This document shows, piece by piece, positions 6,109 to 8,860 of a stretch of DNA of 8,860 nucleotides. The notes beneath the pieces were generated by a model that did no database searches, was not told the DNA's origin, and saw only the letters and a program-made list of their open reading frames with translations. The first letter of the stretch is position 1; the number at the start of each line of letters is the position of its first letter. Origin of the DNA: Pelomonas sp052436255 (lineage in GTDB: Bacteria; Pseudomonadota; Gammaproteobacteria; Burkholderiales; Burkholderiaceae_C); assembly GCA_052436255.1 (NCBI GenBank), contig JBQVNP010000182.1:1-8860 (forward strand), read 5' to 3'. A program made the translations under genes and the position numbers.

Positions 6109-7013
6109 CAGCGCAGCGCCAGGTCGACCACGGTGCCGGCGAACACGGCAAAGCCCAGCCAGTGATTGGCGCGAAAGGCCGTGAAGCAACCCGCGCGGCT
6201 GCGCCGGTGGATGAGCTTGTAATGCCAGGCTGCCTGGGCCGTCGCCGCCGCGATGCCGAGCAGGAACCAGCGCCCCAGGCCGAGGCGAAGCCCAAGACCC
6301 GCCCACATCGCCAGGTAGGTGACGTAGAAGATCATGATGGCCGGCACGTCCCAGCGGCCCAGGGCGATGGCCGACGAGCGCAGGCCGATCTTCAGATCGT
6401 CGTCGCGGTCGACCATGGCGTACTCGGTGTCATAGGCCAGCACCCAGAACAGGTTGGCCACCAGCAGCGCCCAGGCCGACAGCGGCACCGCGCGCAGGTT
6501 CCACTCCATGCCGCCAAGCGTCGCCGCAAAGGCCATCGGGATGCCGAAGGAGAACGCCACGCCCAGCACGGCCTGCGGCATCGCCAGCACGCGCTTGGCG
6601 AACGGGTAGGTGATGGCCACCGCCAGCGCCGCGAAGCTCAGCAGGATGGCCGGCGGGTTGGTTGTCAGCACCAGGCCGAAGGCGACGAGCGACAACACGG
6701 CGCCGAGCATCAGCGCCTCCTTCACCGACACCGCGCCCGTCGTCACCGGCCGCTGCGCGGTGCGCTCGACATGGCGGTCGAAGTCGCGGTCGGCCACGTC
6801 GTTGATGCAGCAGCCGGCCGAGCGCATCAGCACCGTGCCCAGTGTGAACACGGCCAGCAGATGCCAGCCGGGCCAGCCGTCGGCGGCGATCCACAGCGCC
6901 GACAGCGTCGGCCACAGCAGCAGCAGCCAGCAGGCGGGGCGGTCCCAGCGGATCAGTTGCAGGTAGAGCGCAAGCCGCGAGGGCGGTGCGGCAGCGGGAG
7001 CGGCGGTCGTCAT
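6108..7013 (-). CDS. ubiA: 4-hydroxybenzoate octaprenyltransferase (polyprenyltransferase)
   Basis: Integral inner-membrane enzyme that attaches the polyprenyl chain to 4-hydroxybenzoate, giving 3-polyprenyl-4-hydroxybenzoate, the second step of ubiquinone synthesis. 301 residues, close to the E. coli length plus a short Ala/Pro N-terminus. Both Asp-rich prenyl-diphosphate/Mg2+ motifs are intact: NDVADRDFD at 71-79 and DTEYAMVDRDDD at 195-206. Other family marks are LIRWDRPACWLLLLWPT (20-36), RTAQRPVTTG (84-93) and YPFAKR (136-141). About nine hydrophobic segments can be counted (near 28-42, 52-64, 99-117, 122-137, 147-166, 178-194, 224-244, 249-265, 284-300). The ATG at 7013 places the first motif normally; the open frame upstream is antisense to the transferase gene and is not part of the protein. 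The gene is divergent from the transferase gene with a 156-bp gap; I see no clear promoter for it. Confidence 0.95.
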   Translation of the reverse strand: MTTAAPAAAPPSRLALYLQLIRWDRPACWLLLLWPTLSALWIAADGWPGWHLLAVFTLGTVLMRSAGCCINDVADRDFDRHVERTAQRPVTTGAVSVKEALMLGAVLSLVAFGLVLTTNPPAILLSFAALAVAITYPFAKRVLAMPQAVLGVAFSFGIPMAFAATLGGMEWNLRAVPLSAWALLVANLFWVLAYDTEYAMVDRDDDLKIGLRSSAIALGRWDVPAIMIFYVTYLAMWAGLGLRLGLGRWFLLGIAAATAQAAWHYKLIHRRSRAGCFTAFRANHWLGFAVFAGTVVDLALR

Positions 7014-7135
7014 GCGGGCATTTTCACGCGGCGCGGGGCGCCGGCGTGTTGGCGCTGCTGGCGATCGGCGTCCGGCGCCTGTGGGCGGCGCGCGCCAGCT
7101 AAGCCCTGCCTGCACACGGCCATGCAGGGCGCCCC

Positions 7136-7141
7136 TAAAGT
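7136..7141 (+). promoter_or_regulatory. Candidate -10 element of the glutathione transferase gene (TAAAGT)
   Basis: TAAAGT followed by CG lies 28 bases before the ATG at 7170, in the 156-bp gap between ubiA and this gene. It resembles the elements before proC and the 2191 gene. If real, it sits downstream of the alternative in-frame ATG at 7122, which favours the later start. No convincing -35 box is visible. Confidence 0.3.
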
Positions 7142-7169
7142 CGGCGAACCTTGTTCGCACCCGCCCCCT

Positions 7170-7874
7170 ATGCCCGCACTCGACGATTTCCCCATCACGA
7201 AGAAGTGGCCCGCCGCCCACCCCGAGCGCCTGCAGCTCTACTCGCTGCCCACGCCCAACGGCGTCAAGGTGGCCATCGCACTGGAGGAACTGGGCGTCGA
7301 GTACGAAGCCCACCTCGTCAGTTTCGACACCGACGACCAGCTCAGCCCCGAGTTCCTGTCGCTCAACCCGAACAACAAGATCCCCGCCATCATCGACCCG
7401 CGCGGCCCGGGCGGCGTGCCGCTGCCGCTGTTCGAGAGCGGCGCCATCCTGATCTACCTGGCCGACAAGACCGGCCGGCTGCTGCCGCAGGACGGCGCGC
7501 GCCGCTACGAAGCCCTGCAGTGGCTGATGTTCCAGATGGGCGGCGTGGGGCCGATGTTTGGCCAGCTCGGCTTCTTCCACAAGTTCGCCGGCCGGCACTA
7601 TGAGGACAAGCGGCCGCGCGACCGCTATGTGGCCGAGGCGCGGCGCCTGCTGGGCGTGCTGGACGGTCACCTCAAGGGCAAGGCCTGGATCATGGGCGAC
7701 GACTACGGCATCGCCGACATCGCGACATTCCCGTGGATCAACAACCTGATCGACTTCTACGGCGCCGGCGACCTGGTCGGCTACGGCGGCTTCACGGAGG
7801 TGGACCGCGTGCTGCAGGCCTTCCTGGCGCGGCCGGCCGTGCAGCGCGGGCTGAAGATTCCGGCCCGCGACTGA
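7170..7874 (+). CDS. Glutathione S-transferase, Nu class (YfcG/YghU-like)
   Basis: 234 residues, cytosolic. The N-terminal thioredoxin-fold domain has LQLYSLPTPNGVKVAIALEELG (21-42), with the Thr-Pro-Asn of Nu-class enzymes at 28-30 in place of a catalytic Ser/Cys, PNNKIPAI (67-74, cis-Pro loop) and ESGAILIYLADK (89-100), the glutathione gamma-glutamyl-binding motif. The C-terminal helical domain has QWLMFQMGGVGPMFGQ (117-132), YEDKRPRDRY (144-153) and the N-capping-box region GDDYGIADIATFPW (176-189). E. coli YfcG and YghU, the nearest characterised class, are glutathione-dependent disulfide-bond and peroxide reductases with weak classical transferase activity, so a redox role is likely. The ATG at 7170 is preferred; one 16 codons earlier (7122) is possible but would lie upstream of the putative -10 element. 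No Shine-Dalgarno is seen at either start. Confidence 0.92.
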   Translation: MPALDDFPITKKWPAAHPERLQLYSLPTPNGVKVAIALEELGVEYEAHLVSFDTDDQLSPEFLSLNPNNKIPAIIDPRGPGGVPLPLFESGAILIYLADKTGRLLPQDGARRYEALQWLMFQMGGVGPMFGQLGFFHKFAGRHYEDKRPRDRYVAEARRLLGVLDGHLKGKAWIMGDDYGIADIATFPWINNLIDFYGAGDLVGYGGFTEVDRVLQAFLARPAVQRGLKIPARD

Positions 7875-7932
7875 CACGCCGGTCGTGCCCGCGGCCTGTC
7901 AGGTCCACCAGTGGCCAGCGGGCCGGCGCGAC

Positions 7933-7973
7933 TCCATCGGCATGGCGAGCAACACGCCGCGCCTACCGATGGA
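7933..7973. terminator. Imperfect hairpin between two convergent genes
   Basis: TCCATCGG (7933-7940) and CCGATGGA (7966-7973) are exact inverted copies, and inside them GGCG (7944-7947) can pair with CGCC (7960-7963) across a small internal loop, leaving a 12-base loop. It lies midway in the 142-bp gap between the convergent transferase and DUF2145 genes, where a bidirectional terminator would be expected. It has no T-run on either side, so it is not a canonical intrinsic terminator; it may instead protect 3' ends or be chance. Confidence 0.35.
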
Positions 7974-8016
7974 CAGGATGCCCTGCCCTGCTGGCCCGGG
8001 CGCCGCGGCGGCTGAC

Positions 8017-8860
8017 TCAGTCCAGCGGCGTGAGCCGGTCTCCCGGCTGCGGCTGGCAGCCGGCGGCCAGGGGCTCGCCACCTTCGCGTTGCACGATGCC
8101 GTGCGGGCCATGACAGAGCTCGATGCGCCGCGCCGTTGGCCAGCGCCGCAGCGCGAAGGCCTCGACGCTGGCCGGCAGGCTGGTCTGTACCGCGCCGGCG
8201 TCGAGCTGCTCGGCCGGGTGGTCGTCGAAATGCAGCCAGGGCACGAAGCGGCCCGCCAGCATCAGCCACGGCGAGGCCTGCACGGGCACGGGCGCATAGC
8301 CTTCGCGCCGGAGCCAGGCCTGCGTGTCGGCGCGTGTGGCCAGGCCGGTGGTGGCCGCCGCGATCAGCTCGGCCACCCACTGGTTGCAGTTCTGGTAGCG
8401 CGTGCTGAAGGCGTAGGCGTTGGCGCTGTAGCGCGCGTTCAGCAGCCCCAGCGCGACGTCCTTGTCCAGCGCGGCAGCGGCCAGCGGGCCGGCAGCTTCG
8501 GCGGGCGGCAGCAGCAGGCTCACATAACCGGTCTCGGCGTTGTCGCTGCCGGTCACGAAGCCGGCCAGGCCCTGGTCGAACAAGCGCGCCTGGCCTTCGG
8601 CGCAGGCGTAGTAGAGCTGGCGCACGGCCCACGGCGTGTCCAGCCCGTCGGCCAGCGCGACGGCGCCATGCGAGTAGCGCAGGCCGAAGCGCGACAGGTC
8701 GGTGCCCGAGCGTGCGATCAGCGCGGCCTGCGCGCCCGAGGCGGTCAGCGCCTCGCGGATGACGGCCGCGAAGCGCAGCAGCCGGTCCTGCTGCGCAGCG
8801 GTGACCGTCGCGGGCCGGTCGCAACCCTGCGGCGGCGAGCCGGCCTGGGCCGCCGCGGCG
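8017..8860 (-). CDS. DUF2145 family exported protein, N-terminus cut by window edge
   Basis: The frame is open from the right edge to a TGA at 8017-8019, giving about 280 visible residues. The first visible residues (AAAAQAGSPPQGCDRP) look like the end of a signal peptide and the mature start, so only a short signal sequence is missing. Conserved blocks recall DUF2145: the helix AAQQDRLLRFAAVIREAL, then ALIARSGTDLSRFGLRYSHGAVAL, PWAVRQLYYACAE, LFDQGLAGFV, and RYSANAYAFSTRYQNCNQWVAELI. No function is established for the family as far as I know. The strongly conserved-looking His (codon 8668-8670, in RYSHGAV) and Cys (codon 8386-8388, in YQNCNQW) are 94 residues apart in the order His then Cys, as in circularly permuted NlpC/P60-like enzymes. 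A shorter start at GTG 8625 would remove the His block and is rejected. Convergent with the transferase gene; its upstream context lies outside the window. Confidence 0.8.
   Translation of the reverse strand, partial: AAAAQAGSPPQGCDRPATVTAAQQDRLLRFAAVIREALTASGAQAALIARSGTDLSRFGLRYSHGAVALADGLDTPWAVRQLYYACAEGQARLFDQGLAGFVTGSDNAETGYVSLLLPPAEAAGPLAAAALDKDVALGLLNARYSANAYAFSTRYQNCNQWVAELIAAATTGLATRADTQAWLRREGYAPVPVQASPWLMLAGRFVPWLHFDDHPAEQLDAGAVQTSLPASVEAFALRRWPTARRIELCHGPHGIVQREGGEPLAAGCQPQPGDRLTPLD

Noticed and set aside
5963..6295. N-terminal extension of the S41 peptidase frame by 111 codons.
   Set aside because: It is Arg-rich, overlaps ubiA in another frame, and would bury the lipoprotein signal; the ATG at 5962 has a good ribosome binding site.
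7022..7102. A frame in the ubiA/transferase gap ending in a hydrophobic GVLALLAIGVRRLW, like the tail of a lost membrane protein.
   Set aside because: No start codon with a ribosome binding site, only about 26 codons, and the composition is what GC-rich DNA gives by chance.
7010..7198. A 62-codon minus-strand ORF whose stop overlaps the ubiA ATG (ATGA).
   Set aside because: It begins inside the transferase coding region in antisense, has no recognisable feature, and runs through the putative transferase promoter.
6099..7877. Two mirror-image open frames of about 590 codons, plus and minus, across ubiA and the transferase gene.
   Set aside because: Each contains one real gene at its 3' end (transferase on plus, ubiA on minus) and antisense shadow at its 5' end; no fusion protein is implied.
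1..8860. Search for CRISPR arrays, insertion sequences, phage or defence modules, tRNA and rRNA genes.
   Set aside because: No regularly spaced repeats, transposase motifs, terminal inverted repeats or RNA gene signatures were seen on either strand.

Overview
The window is very GC-rich, densely coded DNA. The gene content (ubiC, ubiA, proC, a DUF2145 protein, a Nu-class glutathione transferase, an HPP-CBS relic) and the -10-like elements of the form TARACTCG suggest a betaproteobacterium of the Burkholderiales, in or near the Rubrivivax/Leptothrix/Roseateles group. That placement is inferred from protein flavour and composition, not from a marker gene.

Layout, left to right. (1) 1-610, minus: N-terminal part of an exported lipoprotein with an alpha/beta-hydrolase-like body, running off the left edge. 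(2) 666-2035, plus: a tight two-gene unit, proC (last step of proline synthesis) and ubiC (chorismate to 4-hydroxybenzoate), 2 bases apart. (3) 2191-2739, plus: a stand-alone hypothetical protein that may contain two AP2-like DNA-binding repeats, behind a comparatively AT-rich leader with a perfect 10-bp palindrome. (4) 2884-3355, plus: the decayed remnant of an HPP-CBS protein, overlapping the start of a Gfo/Idh/MocA-type oxidoreductase (3345-4364). (5) 4361-5962, minus: an S41 (C-terminal-processing-type) serine peptidase lipoprotein, meeting the oxidoreductase tail to tail with the two stop codons sharing bases. (6) 6108-7013, minus: ubiA, the membrane prenyltransferase that uses the product of UbiC, followed by a possible 25-codon coupled ORF. 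(7) 7170-7874, plus: a Nu-class glutathione transferase divergent from ubiA. (8) 8017-8860, minus: a DUF2145 secreted protein, convergent with the transferase and cut by the right edge.

Most genes are ordinary housekeeping or accessory chromosomal genes. UbiC and UbiA catalyse consecutive steps of ubiquinone synthesis but lie about 4 kb apart on opposite strands, so they cannot share one transcript here. I see no rRNA, tRNA, CRISPR array, insertion sequence or phage module, and no convincing multi-gene novel system. The points most worth a second look are the Glu in place of the Ser nucleophile in the left-edge hydrolase, the His/Cys arrangement in DUF2145 that resembles circularly permuted papain-fold enzymes, the possible double AP2-like protein, and the eroded HPP-CBS gene.
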